Source: Bacillota bacterium (GTDB lineage Bacteria > Bacillota > Clostridia > Lachnospirales > Lachnospiraceae). From it: a DNA stretch of 64,000 nucleotides. The notes beneath the pieces are model-generated. The model was not told where the DNA came from and searched no databases. It saw only the letters and a program-made list of their open reading frames with translations. Location: the NCBI GenBank assembly GCA_023423045.1, contig JAFAGA010000053.1, forward strand, positions 23,617 to 87,616, read 5' to 3'. The translations under genes and the position numbers were made by a program. Of this stretch, positions 26,918-35,714 are shown in pieces. Numbering within the stretch: position 1 is the first letter of the stretch; every line of letters begins with the position of its first letter.

Positions 26918-27712
26918 ATGAATCATTTATTAAATCAGCAGCTAAAACAAATTGAACTACAGGAGAAGAAAATATTAAGCCAGCCAAGACATTCTCTAAT
27001 GGAGTCAACCTTCACACCAATGATGAACAAAATCCAGGATATTATTCCGGAGAAATTAAAAAGCACCTTGGACACTGCTTTCTATAAAGGCTTTCAAATC
27101 GTCTTCGAAAAGGGAAGTTCCTATATTGAAAAAACTTATCAAAAGGATAAAATCCAGCTGGAATACGATATTAACGATTATGCCCTTAACAAACGGATAA
27201 ACAAAAAGCACATTAAAAGGCTGGACCGATACTCAAAGCAATCTAAGCTGCTCAATTCCTCCGTCTCCGTATTGGAGGGCAGCATCCTTGGAGTCCTGGG
27301 CATCGGCCTGCCCGATATTCCCCTGTTCCTTGCCGTTTTGGTGAGAACCCTGTATGAGATTTCTCTCAGCTACGGCTGCTCCTACGATTCCCTTCAGGAA
27401 CGGGCCTATATCCTTCTTCTGATCAGCGGTGCCCTCACTAAGGATGAGGAGCAGCGCGAATACAATCACTCCCTCGATCTGCTGGGAAAACAGCTTGACA
27501 GCAGCATCGAATCCGGAATTGATTTGGATATCCAGATTAAAAAAACCTCCGCTCATCTGTCCGAGGCCCTCCTGACCGCAAAATTTATTCAGGGTATTCC
27601 GGTTGTGGGAGTCATCGGTGGTGCAGTAAATTACAGCATAATCAGCCGGGTTGCCAAATATGCCAGATTAAAATACAAGAAACGGTATCTTCTTAAGAAA
27701 ATCTCGGAATAG
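26918..27712 (+). CDS. EcsC family protein
   Basis: A 264-residue protein of the EcsC family, named after a protein linked to the Bacillus Ecs ABC transporter; the molecular role is unclear. The family core is visible as LEGSILGVLGIGLPDIPLFL, VRTLYEISLSYGCSYDSLQE and the C-terminal FIQGIPVVGVIGGAVNYSII, a glycine-rich hydrophobic hairpin probably associated with the membrane. The start is the ATG with AAGAAGGG upstream; an in-frame GTG at 26909 overlaps that site. It stands alone, followed by a strong hairpin. Confidence 0.85.
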   Translation: MNHLLNQQLKQIELQEKKILSQPRHSLMESTFTPMMNKIQDIIPEKLKSTLDTAFYKGFQIVFEKGSSYIEKTYQKDKIQLEYDINDYALNKRINKKHIKRLDRYSKQSKLLNSSVSVLEGSILGVLGIGLPDIPLFLAVLVRTLYEISLSYGCSYDSLQERAYILLLISGALTKDEEQREYNHSLDLLGKQLDSSIESGIDLDIQIKKTSAHLSEALLTAKFIQGIPVVGVIGGAVNYSIISRVAKYARLKYKKRYLLKKISE

Positions 27713-27722
27713 AAATATAGCA

Positions 27723-27770
27723 ACAGTTCAGCCTGGTTCGGCCTTCGGGAGACAAACCAGGCCGAACTGT
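27723..27770 (+). terminator. Terminator-like hairpin after the EcsC gene
   Basis: A 15-bp stem with one mismatch (CAGTTC and GCCTGGTT pairing with AACCAGGC and GAACTG) begins 11 bases past the stop codon. No T-tract follows, so it may be a processing or stabilising hairpin. Confidence 0.55.
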
Positions 27771-27812
27771 AATACAAATCTGTTGCAATTCTAAGAAAAA
27801 TATAAATCTTAC

Positions 27813-27841
27813 TTTACTTTGCTTTTTAGATAGTATATAAT
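27813..27841 (+). promoter_or_regulatory. Promoter of tRNA-Arg
   Basis: TTTACT (27813-27818), a 17-base spacer and a perfect TATAAT (27836-27841), 43 bases ahead of the mature tRNA. Confidence 0.65.
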
Positions 27842-27883
27842 AACATAGTCCGAGTCAGCCGAAGAACATTTTTGGCTGCCTAC

Positions 27884-27956
27884 GCACCTGTAGCTCAGTG
27901 GATAGAGCGTTCGCCTCCGGAGCGAAAGGCCGCTGGTTCGAATCCAGTCAGGTGCA
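27884..27956 (+). tRNA. tRNA-Arg (anticodon CCG)
   Basis: A complete cloverleaf: acceptor GCACCTG/CAGGTGC, D-arm GCTC/GAGC, anticodon stem TTCGC/GCGAA with loop CTCCGGA (anticodon CCG at 27917-27919), and T-arm GCTGG-TTCGAAT-CCAGT. The CCA end is not encoded. It reads CGG arginine codons. Confidence 0.96.
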
Positions 27957-28060
27957 TTTTTTATACCCAATTTTCTGATATCCTTCCCTATTTCTACACT
28001 GAAGCAGTTTGAAGGAAACCCGACAAGCCTGGTTTCATATATTTGTAAGAGGTGAAGTAT

Positions 28061-28261
28061 ATGGATTCATGTGAACTGGTTACCTTTATTACCGCGGTTT
28101 CCTGCGGTATTGCTAAATGTTATCCCAAAGAAGAGCTTCCTCTGCTTGTTGCAACCTTTTCCCAGCTGGCCGCAACTCTGGCAACCATAATCGAGCAGGA
28201 GGATAGATCGGCTTCCCTGACCGTTCCCGTCGAAGTACCTGTGATCAGTGAAATTAATTGA
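28061..28261 (+). CDS. Small conserved protein, DUF6774-like
   Basis: A 66-residue protein starting MDSCELVTFITAVSCGIAKC, followed by YPKEELPLLVATFSQLAATL. This resembles a short family common in Lachnospiraceae (DUF6774) of unknown role. A helical core is followed by a Val/Pro-rich tail. The start is the ATG with AGAGGTG about seven bases upstream; an in-frame GTG at 28052 overlaps that site. It sits between the tRNA and a bidirectional terminator, so it is a separate small transcript. Confidence 0.75.
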   Translation: MDSCELVTFITAVSCGIAKCYPKEELPLLVATFSQLAATLATIIEQEDRSASLTVPVEVPVISEIN

Positions 28262-28275
28262 ATTCAATTAGAATC

Positions 28276-28314
28276 AAAAACCGGGCAGAAGAACATTCTG
28301 CCCGGCTTCTTTTT
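28276..28314. terminator. Bidirectional rho-independent terminator
   Basis: A perfect 10-bp stem CCGGGCAGAA/TTCTGCCCGG with a 5-base loop is flanked by A5 on the left and a T-rich run on the right. It can end both the small plus-strand gene and the minus-strand chemoreceptor gene, whose stop codon it touches. Confidence 0.92.
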
Positions 28315-30106
28315 ATATTTTATAGCTGCTTAAATCTTCCTGGAAATTCTTGATCATCTGATCAAATACCGCAATCTGGGTCGTCAGTTCGTTGATCTGA
28401 TCCATATAAATCGCAACGTTCGAGCTGGCTTCTTCCGTAGCTGCGGAATTCTCCTCCGCAATGGCCGCCAGGCTGTGCATATTATCAAACAGGGATGCGA
28501 TATTATCCGTCTCCACCTTCAACTCCTGGGAAGTCTGAATCATCAGATCAGACACTGTCTTCAGGTTGGAATTGGCTGCGCTGGAGGTCTTCACTGCCTC
28601 ACTCAGCTTATTGCTCTCCGTCTCCAGTATCTTGTACTGAACATCGATATCTCCTACTACTCCGCCGATGCTTTCCACAAATTCCGTAAGACTTTGATTG
28701 ATTTGATTTACAGCCTTATTGGTCTCAGCCGAAAGACTTCTGACTTCTTCCGCTACAACAGCAAATCCCTTTCCTGCCTCACCGGCACGGGCTGCCTCAA
28801 TGGAGGCATTCAAGGCCAGAAGATTGGTCTGCTTCGCAATCGAGGACACGATGGACACAATCTGCATCATACCCTCCGCATTCTTACGCAGTTCATCGCT
28901 GTTGGCACGGATGGTATTAAATTTATCAAGCACCGTATGTATCTCCAGTGTTGTATTATCCACTTTGCTAAAGCTGTTCTCCAGCTCCTCCATCGCCGTT
29001 TCAATCTTCACCTCATTATCCTGACTCTCGGAGGAGATTCTGGTCACATTACGGATACTGTCATTTAAAATCCCTACGGAACGCTCCGTATCCTCTGCCT
29101 GGGTGGTTGCAGCTATCGCTACTTCATCCAGTACCGCAGTAATGTCATTCGAAGTTGCCTGCATCGTTTGGGCAATCTCCGTTACAGAATGGTTAAAGGT
29201 ATACATCTCATCCACGATTCCATTGAAGTTGATGAAATCTTTCTGAACCCGCTTCTTGATCTCATTGATTTGGGCCATCATGGTCTCATATTCATCATTT
29301 GTTCTGATGGTCAGATATTCTACAAAATCACAATTAGCCAGCTTATCTATCTCTTTCCTCATCAGCTTCTGAGGGCTGTTGAATACGAGAGAGGTCAGAT
29401 AGGATACCACAAATGCAGATAATCCCATGGGGAGTGCCAGCAGCTTATTCGGTATCAGTAGGAAGGAGGCCAGCAATAAAAACAAGGTGTTCACAATTGC
29501 CGTCTTCAGCGCTACACTTTTAATAAAACCAAAAGAGAAAAACTGGCTAATCCTGTATCTCTTCGTATACTGAATTTCTTTCTCAAAGGTCAGCTTAAGC
29601 TGTACCTCACCTTCTTTCTGCTCCAGCATCTCAACATCTATTTTTTCATTAAAATAATGGGCTACCCCATTGATCAGTCCGAACAGGTAATGGTGCATCC
29701 CTCGCTTGGAACGATAAGTGAAAAGTATCTCATGGGAGGATAATGGTGTAACGTCTAAAATGGGAGGAACTGCTCCCTTAAACCGCTTCATAACTATAAC
29801 ATGTACATCGTTCATGGACTTCAGAAATTGATATGCCGATTCATTGCGGAAAAATCCGGGATAGTTCTGACTGAAGGTGTTAATATTCTGCTCTCCCATG
29901 ATACGCCATATTTCCTGATGGTCCTTTCCTACGTATTCGCCAATCTGGTCCACTATTCCGGTGGCAACTTTGTCGTCAACATCTTCCAGCGGCGAAAATA
30001 CTACATCGGGCGCAAGATGGTACACCTGCAAGGCTTTGCTTACGACTTCCTTGCCAAATAGCACTTTACATGACTCAACCCAGGTTGAAACTACCGTGCC
30101 TTTCAT
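28313..30106 (-). CDS. H-NOX heme-sensor methyl-accepting chemotaxis protein
   Basis: Chemoreceptor whose N-terminal heme domain senses a gas ligand and signals through CheA/CheW. Residues 1-180 are an H-NOX domain numbered exactly like the Thermoanaerobacter protein: proximal His102 (NDVHVIVMK), the YxSxR heme-propionate motif Tyr131-Ser133-Arg135, and distal-pocket Trp9, Asn74 and Tyr140. In that family the Trp-Asn-Tyr set marks stable O2 binding rather than NO only. Two hydrophobic segments (about 200-245) lead to a coiled-coil signalling domain with the hairpin tip IVSSIAKQTNLLALNASIEA and AAEEVRSLS. Start: AAGGAGG precedes this ATG; an earlier in-frame codon at 30169 lacks support. Length 597. 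Predicted role: oxygen avoidance in an anaerobe. Confidence 0.95.
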   Translation of the reverse strand: MKGTVVSTWVESCKVLFGKEVVSKALQVYHLAPDVVFSPLEDVDDKVATGIVDQIGEYVGKDHQEIWRIMGEQNINTFSQNYPGFFRNESAYQFLKSMNDVHVIVMKRFKGAVPPILDVTPLSSHEILFTYRSKRGMHHYLFGLINGVAHYFNEKIDVEMLEQKEGEVQLKLTFEKEIQYTKRYRISQFFSFGFIKSVALKTAIVNTLFLLLASFLLIPNKLLALPMGLSAFVVSYLTSLVFNSPQKLMRKEIDKLANCDFVEYLTIRTNDEYETMMAQINEIKKRVQKDFINFNGIVDEMYTFNHSVTEIAQTMQATSNDITAVLDEVAIAATTQAEDTERSVGILNDSIRNVTRISSESQDNEVKIETAMEELENSFSKVDNTTLEIHTVLDKFNTIRANSDELRKNAEGMMQIVSIVSSIAKQTNLLALNASIEAARAGEAGKGFAVVAEEVRSLSAETNKAVNQINQSLTEFVESIGGVVGDIDVQYKILETESNKLSEAVKTSSAANSNLKTVSDLMIQTSQELKVETDNIASLFDNMHSLAAIAEENSAATEEASSNVAIYMDQINELTTQIAVFDQMIKNFQEDLSSYKI

Positions 30107-30275
30107 AACCGTTTCCTCCTTAAAGTATGAATTAAAACAGCAAAAAAATAGCTTTGATATTTTAATCAAGATTCTCTTCTAGTTCCATATTATATCAAGG
30201 AATGACAATTTTCAAGCTAATTCTAATAACAATTCCTGTTATCTTCTCTATCAGCCTTTTATAACGCCTCTTGAA

Positions 30276-30325
30276 CAAAGAAACGGCAGACCCGCCATAA
30301 ATTGAATCCTATGACAGGTCTGCCG
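30276..30325 (-). terminator. Terminator of the PFOR gene
   Basis: On the minus strand a perfect 9-bp stem CGGCAGACC/GGTCTGCCG with a 24-base loop is followed by TTTCTTTG, 18 bases past the stop codon. Confidence 0.75.
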
Positions 30326-30342
30326 CTGAGTTAAACAACTAT

Positions 30343-33300
30343 TTATTCTTCTGTTGCATAAAGCTTGGAAAGCTTCACCAAATGCTCATACTTAGCCATC
30401 GCATTTTTCTCTGCGTTGGCAAATAAGATTTCTGCTCTCTCGGGATTCTGACGAATTAAGGAGCTGTAACGTACCTCATTCTTGATGAAATCCTGGTAGC
30501 TTGCGCTGGGAGCCTTGCAATCCAGAGTGAAAGGATTCTTTCCTTCCTCAGCCAAACGAGGATCGAAGCGGAACATATTCCAGTAACCTGCTGCTACCGC
30601 ATTCTTCTCTTCTGTCTGAGATACGCCCATGCCGCCCTTGATACCATGGTTGATACAAGGAGCATATGCAATAACGATGGAAGGTCCGTTGTAGCTTTCA
30701 GCCTCAATTAATGCCTTGATGGTCTGATTGTAATCAGCACCCATAGCAATCTGAGCCACATATACATAGCCATAGCTCATAGCGATTGCTGCCAGGTCCT
30801 TCTTCTTAACTTCCTTACCAGCTGCTGCAAACTGAGCGATCGCACCGGTAGGAGTTGCCTTGGAGGACTGTCCGCCGGTATTGGAGTAAATCTCGGTATC
30901 AAATACTAAGATATTAACATCCTGACCGCTGGCAATTACATGGTCCAGACCGCCGAAGCCGATATCATAAGCCCAGCCGTCTCCGCCGAAGATCCACTGA
31001 GACTTCTTGGACAGGAACTCCTTATCCTTAAGGATATCCTTGCCTTCTGCACCGTTGCAGGACTCAAGCAAACGAACGAGTGCTCTTGTTGCGCCCGCAT
31101 TTTCACGGCCGTTCTCATAGGTGGAAACATATCTTTCAGCAGCAGCCTTTACATCCGCATTATCTGATGTTTCAGCCAGTGCTTCAACTTTTTCTTTTAA
31201 TCTGTTTCTTAATGCCTGCTGCGCAAGAGCCATACCATAACCGTACTCTGCATTATCCTCAAATAAGGAGTTGGCCCATGCAGGACCGCGTCCTTCCTTA
31301 TTCACTGTATAAGGTGTGGAAGGATAGGAACCGCCCCAGATAGAGGAACAGCCTGTTGCATTGGCAACAAACATTCTGTCACCAAATAACTGGGTAACTA
31401 ATTTAGCGTAAGGAGTCTCACCGCAGCCTGCACAAGCGCCGGAGAACTCAAGCAGGGGCTGGTTGAACTGGCTTCCCTTAACGGTAAGATCCTTGAATTT
31501 CTCGGAAACCTCGGGTCTAACCTCCAAAGTGATGCCGTAATCGAATACTTTCTGCTCTTCTAACTGAGTTTCCAGAGGCTTCATAACAAGAGCCTTGGCA
31601 CCCTTCTTACCAGGACATACATTGGCACAGGAACCGCAACCCATACAGTCAAGAGCGGATACTGTCATAGCAAATTCAAAGCCGGGAAGGCCTGTCATCG
31701 GTACCTTCTTCATTCCTTCCGGAGCGTTGGCAGAATCTTCTTCATTCATGGCAACCGGACGTATTACAGCGTGAGGACATACATAGGAACAGAAATTACA
31801 CTGGATACAGTTCTCAGGATTCCATTCCGGAACGTCCACAGCAATACCGCGCTTCTCAAATGCGGAAGAGCCTTGAGGCAGGGTACCGTCTGCAAAATTA
31901 GCAAATGCGGATACGGGAAGCTCATTGCCCTGCTGAGCATTTACTGGTGTTAATATACCATTAACAAAGTCAACTACTTCTTTTCTTCCCTCAGTAACCT
32001 TGATGAGAAGCTCCTCATCCTCTGCGTTCTTCCAGCTCTCAGGAACTGTAATCTCCTTCAGACCGGTAAGACCGCGGTCAATAGCGTCATGGTTCATCTT
32101 AACAATTGCTTCACCCTTCTTGCCATAGGAAGCAGTTGCCGCATCCTTCATATACTTCACAGCTTCTTCTACCGGAATGATATTAGCAAGCTTAAAGAAG
32201 GCTGCCTGGAGAACTGTATTGATACGTCCGCCTAAGCCGATCTCCTTACCGATGCTGATACCGTCAATAATGTAGAACTTAATATTGTGCTCTGCCATGT
32301 AGCGCTTAACCTGTCCGGGTAAATGCTTCTCGATCTCTTCCATGTCCCAACCGCAGTTAAGGAGGAACGTACCGCCGTCCTTTAATTCCTGAACCATGTT
32401 GTACTTTCTTACATAGGAAGGATTATGGCAGGCTACAAAGTTCGCCTCTGTGATTAAGTAAGTGGACTTAATGGGTTTCTTACCAAATCTCAAGTGGGAC
32501 ATGGTAACACCGCCGGACTTCTTGGAGTCATAATCAAAGTAAGCCTGTGCGTACATGCTGGTATGATCGCCAATGATCTTAATGGAGTTCTTATTGGCAC
32601 CAACGGTACCATCGGCACCAAGGCCCCAGAACTTGCAGCTGATGGTTCCTTCAGGTGTTGTATTAGGATTCTCGGTAATATCAAGGGATAAATTAGTAAC
32701 ATCATCCTTGATACCGATGGTAAATGTCTTCTTTTCTGTATTCTTATAAACTGCAATAATATGCGCAGGTATGGTATTCTTGGAGCCTAAGCCGTAGCGT
32801 CCGTTAAATACCGGGACATTGCCGAACTGGGTATCCTTTAAGGCAGCAACAACATCCAGATATAAAGGCTCGCCCAGTGCACCGGGTTCCTTGGTTCTGT
32901 CAAGCACGGTAATCTTCTTCACAGTTGCAGGAATTGCCTCAATTAAGCGCTTCGCGCTGAAAGGACGGTATAAACGAACCTTCACAAGACCTACCTTAGC
33001 GCCATTTGCGTTCAGGTAATCGATGGTCTCTTCGATGGTATCATTAACTGATCCCATAGCTACGATAATATGGTCCGCATCTGCTGCACCATAGTAGTTG
33101 AACAGCTTGTAATCGGTACCGAGCTTAGCGTTAACCTTATTCATATATTCCTCTACAACGCCGGGAACTGCGTCATAGTATGTATTACATGCTTCTCTGG
33201 CCTGGAAGAATACATCAGGATTCTGTGCGGAACCGCGAAGTACCGGATGTTCAGGGCTTAATGCGTTATGACGATATGCATCAATTGCATCCATATCTGC

Positions 33301-33882
33301 CATTTCCTTTAAATCCTCATAATCCCAAGCTTCAATCTTCTGAATCTCATGAGATGTTCTAAATCCGTCAAAGAAATGCAGGAACGGTACTCTTCCTTTG
33401 ATCGCTGCTAAATGTGCCACTGCACCCAAGTCCATAACTTCCTGGGGATTGCTGCTTGCCAGCATTGCAAAACCGGTTTGGCGGCATGCATAAATATCAG
33501 AATGATCACCGAAGATGGATAATGCATGGCTTGCAACTGCACGGGCAGATACATTGATTACGCCCGGAAGTAACTCACCTGCGATCTTATACATGTTGGG
33601 GATCATAAGTAGTAGACCCTGGGATGCCGTAAAAGTTGTAGTAAGTGCGCCAGCTGCTAAAGAGCCATGAACTGTACCGGCTGCTCCAGCCTCAGACTGC
33701 ATCTCAACTACTCTTACCTCTTGTCCGAAAATATTCTTCCTGCCATCAGCTGACCATTTATCAGTTACTTCGGCCATAACGGAGCTAGGGGTAATCGGAT
33801 AGATAGCAGCAACATCGGTAAATGCATATGACACATGTGCCGCAGCAGTGTTACCATCCATTGTTTTCATTTTCCTTGCCAT
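30343..33882 (-). CDS. nifJ: Pyruvate:ferredoxin (flavodoxin) oxidoreductase
   Basis: Oxidises pyruvate to acetyl-CoA and CO2 while reducing ferredoxin, the central step of clostridial fermentation. The single 1179-residue chain starts MARKMKTMDGNTAAAHVSYA and follows the standard domain order. The two-[4Fe-4S] ferredoxin domain has CIQCNFCSYVCPHAV and CMGCGSCANVCPGKKG. The proximal-cluster and thiamine-pyrophosphate region has GACAGCGETPYAKL, NATGCSSIWGGSYPSTPYT, GDGWAYDIGFGGLDH and DTEIYSNTGGQSSKATPTG. All key motifs are intact. AAGGAGG precedes the ATG. Upstream lies an unusual 120-base palindromic leader, and the gene has its own terminator, so it is a single-gene unit. Confidence 0.98.
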   Translation of the reverse strand: MARKMKTMDGNTAAAHVSYAFTDVAAIYPITPSSVMAEVTDKWSADGRKNIFGQEVRVVEMQSEAGAAGTVHGSLAAGALTTTFTASQGLLLMIPNMYKIAGELLPGVINVSARAVASHALSIFGDHSDIYACRQTGFAMLASSNPQEVMDLGAVAHLAAIKGRVPFLHFFDGFRTSHEIQKIEAWDYEDLKEMADMDAIDAYRHNALSPEHPVLRGSAQNPDVFFQAREACNTYYDAVPGVVEEYMNKVNAKLGTDYKLFNYYGAADADHIIVAMGSVNDTIEETIDYLNANGAKVGLVKVRLYRPFSAKRLIEAIPATVKKITVLDRTKEPGALGEPLYLDVVAALKDTQFGNVPVFNGRYGLGSKNTIPAHIIAVYKNTEKKTFTIGIKDDVTNLSLDITENPNTTPEGTISCKFWGLGADGTVGANKNSIKIIGDHTSMYAQAYFDYDSKKSGGVTMSHLRFGKKPIKSTYLITEANFVACHNPSYVRKYNMVQELKDGGTFLLNCGWDMEEIEKHLPGQVKRYMAEHNIKFYIIDGISIGKEIGLGGRINTVLQAAFFKLANIIPVEEAVKYMKDAATASYGKKGEAIVKMNHDAIDRGLTGLKEITVPESWKNAEDEELLIKVTEGRKEVVDFVNGILTPVNAQQGNELPVSAFANFADGTLPQGSSAFEKRGIAVDVPEWNPENCIQCNFCSYVCPHAVIRPVAMNEEDSANAPEGMKKVPMTGLPGFEFAMTVSALDCMGCGSCANVCPGKKGAKALVMKPLETQLEEQKVFDYGITLEVRPEVSEKFKDLTVKGSQFNQPLLEFSGACAGCGETPYAKLVTQLFGDRMFVANATGCSSIWGGSYPSTPYTVNKEGRGPAWANSLFEDNAEYGYGMALAQQALRNRLKEKVEALAETSDNADVKAAAERYVSTYENGRENAGATRALVRLLESCNGAEGKDILKDKEFLSKKSQWIFGGDGWAYDIGFGGLDHVIASGQDVNILVFDTEIYSNTGGQSSKATPTGAIAQFAAAGKEVKKKDLAAIAMSYGYVYVAQIAMGADYNQTIKALIEAESYNGPSIVIAYAPCINHGIKGGMGVSQTEEKNAVAAGYWNMFRFDPRLAEEGKNPFTLDCKAPSASYQDFIKNEVRYSSLIRQNPERAEILFANAEKNAMAKYEHLVKLSKLYATEE

Positions 33883-33910
33883 TGAAATGTCCTCCTTAAA
33901 TTTTTAACCT

Positions 33911-34031
33911 GGTTCCTGTGATAAAGTATCACACGCATAAGCCGAAGCATAGAGACGAATAACCGCAAAAAAAGCAAGATCATCCCGAATGCTTCAGCTT
34001 ATGCGTGGGGTACTTATACCACGACGGGAAC
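33911..34031 (-). repeat. Long imperfect palindrome in the PFOR leader
   Basis: The core arms at 33932-33950 and 33989-34007 pair over 19 positions with one mismatch (CACGCATAAGC, one mismatch, GAAGCAT). The pairing extends outward through AAGTA/TACTT, GTG/CAC and GGTTCC/GGAACC, leaving a 38-base central loop. It lies between the likely promoter and the ribosome site of nifJ. It could be a structured leader RNA or a small non-autonomous repeat; no known riboswitch class was recognised. Confidence 0.8.
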
Positions 34032-34075
34032 CAAATTGATGAGAATCAATCTATGATTTTATTCGTCAATTCATT

Positions 34076-34104
34076 ATTATAACACATTGTGAAAAATATT
34101 GAAA
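34076..34104 (-). promoter_or_regulatory. Likely PFOR promoter
   Basis: On the minus strand TTTCAA (34099-34104), a 17-base spacer and a perfect TATAAT (34076-34081). It would place the palindrome wholly within the transcribed leader. Confidence 0.5.
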
Positions 34105-34206
34105 CATAAAAATAGATAATCCTATAAATTTCTTATAACTTTTTTTAGTTATTCTGTATGAAATGGTATCTTATCCCGATTTCATGTCATAAACCGCAAG
34201 AACCTG

Positions 34207-35214
34207 TTAAAGCAGAAGCAAACCTTCCGTTCTGGAATAGAAATAGACACGATCCGACAGAACCTCTTCTGCTGCCACCTGAGTCTCATTGATATCACGG
34301 ACCATAGCGGCATATTCCTGGCTGTCTTTCAGATCGGGAGAAGTGACAAGAATTAATTCATGGATACTGCTGGGAAGAATATAGAAGTCAGAACCGACAT
34401 AGTCCGAAAAATCCTGCAAAACATTAGGATATAGCAGACAGGAAGCTCCGTTAATACCTTTTCGGTTGGACAGAATATACATCCTGCGTTCCGGAAGCTC
34501 CCCCATCTCCTTTGTATTACCGGCTTCTACCTGAAGTTCTTTGGGCTGCTCCTGCGCGCTTTCGGGCACCTCCAAACTCCCTTTCGGCTCGTTTACCGTT
34601 TTTTCTTCCTGTTCCTCCAAGCGTATTTCCTCCATCACCTCATCCATACTTCGGATGCAGAAAGGGAATAACCGCTGCGTATTATCAGCCGCTATTTTCT
34701 GCAGATTCGATATTGGCACATTCCAATTCTCCATATGCTCGTTGGTAATGCGAATGGTACCGATACCGTTCTCATCATTGCGTACCAGACAATAAAAGAT
34801 AATTGCTAAATCCAGATACTTGATATGAGGGATTTTCGCCAGCAGCCTCCTGTTCCTCTCATAACTTACCAGACGGTATATGATATTCGTCTTCATGTCC
34901 TCAAAGGTATAATTGAATTGCTCATAATTCATATCATCGCTGCTGTTCCGGTATCCGTTACAGAGACGCTCCACCAGCTCTCTAATGCTTACTCCCTGAC
35001 GATACGCCTCATAATAGGGTTGTAAATAAATATTCGGCGCAAAATTCTTCCCCTCTTTTTGCAGCACCAGGCTGTCCAGCTCCAACGAATTATTCTTCGT
35101 TACCTTATAGAGCCGGATCGTACATTCTTCTCCCATATTCTTTTTTACTCCGGCAAGAAGCTGACTGACAAAATAGTGATACTCCGATGTTGTTTCCTGT
35201 AAAACCTGAACCAT
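34207..35214 (-). CDS. DUF5688 family protein
   Basis: A 335-residue cytoplasmic protein of a family frequent in Lachnospiraceae and without known role. Recognised by the start DSLVLQKEGKNFAPNIYLQP, the middle IPHIKYLDLAIIFYCLV, and the C-terminal MYILSNRKGINGASCLLYP followed by DFYILPSSIHELILV. A Glu/Pro-rich linker at about residues 205-245 separates two domains. AAAGGAGG precedes the ATG. Neighbours do not suggest a role. Confidence 0.8.
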   Translation of the reverse strand: MVQVLQETTSEYHYFVSQLLAGVKKNMGEECTIRLYKVTKNNSLELDSLVLQKEGKNFAPNIYLQPYYEAYRQGVSIRELVERLCNGYRNSSDDMNYEQFNYTFEDMKTNIIYRLVSYERNRRLLAKIPHIKYLDLAIIFYCLVRNDENGIGTIRITNEHMENWNVPISNLQKIAADNTQRLFPFCIRSMDEVMEEIRLEEQEEKTVNEPKGSLEVPESAQEQPKELQVEAGNTKEMGELPERRMYILSNRKGINGASCLLYPNVLQDFSDYVGSDFYILPSSIHELILVTSPDLKDSQEYAAMVRDINETQVAAEEVLSDRVYFYSRTEGLLLL

Positions 35215-35714
35215 GTAAAATCCTCCTTTAAATTGTTATATTTATTGCTCCGGTTCCACTCCTCACTATGGTGCGTTGAGACAGGCAAACATCACCGGCG
35301 AAATTCAATGGAAACCGGGCTATCGCTATGATAGATAAATCCCGGGAATGAAAAGAATGATCTGAACATCAACTATGCAAATCTGAATAATCCTATGGCT
35401 CTTCTATGGCTCATACGGATAAAATGATGCGAAAATGTATAATGCAGGATATAGGTGATAGAAACGGATAGATAGCAAGGAATAAGGATAAATTTTAAGC
35501 CGCTCTTCTTATGCCGACAAAAACAAGTGAAGTAGAGGTTGGGGTAAAATAAAAGAAAGCACAAAAAAAAGATAACAGAACAGAATTAGGCAGAATGTAT
35601 TGAACACCATAAACCATCTTATATGGTTGTCTTGTGTTAATTGTAACAAATACCCATGGATAAATCAAGAAAATGCCTTACATGTTTTTACATAAATATT
35701 TTCAAAATTTTCGG
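35215..35714. other. Gene-free intergenic stretch
   Basis: These 500 bases hold no open frame with a ribosome binding site. A short hairpin AACCAT/ATGGTT near 35610-35628 is the only clear secondary structure; the right part is very AT-rich. Confidence 0.4.

Noticed and set aside
35373..35564. A 63-codon minus-strand frame in the 500-base intergenic gap
   Set aside because: No ribosome site; composition dominated by Phe, His and Tyr as expected for AT-rich non-coding DNA.
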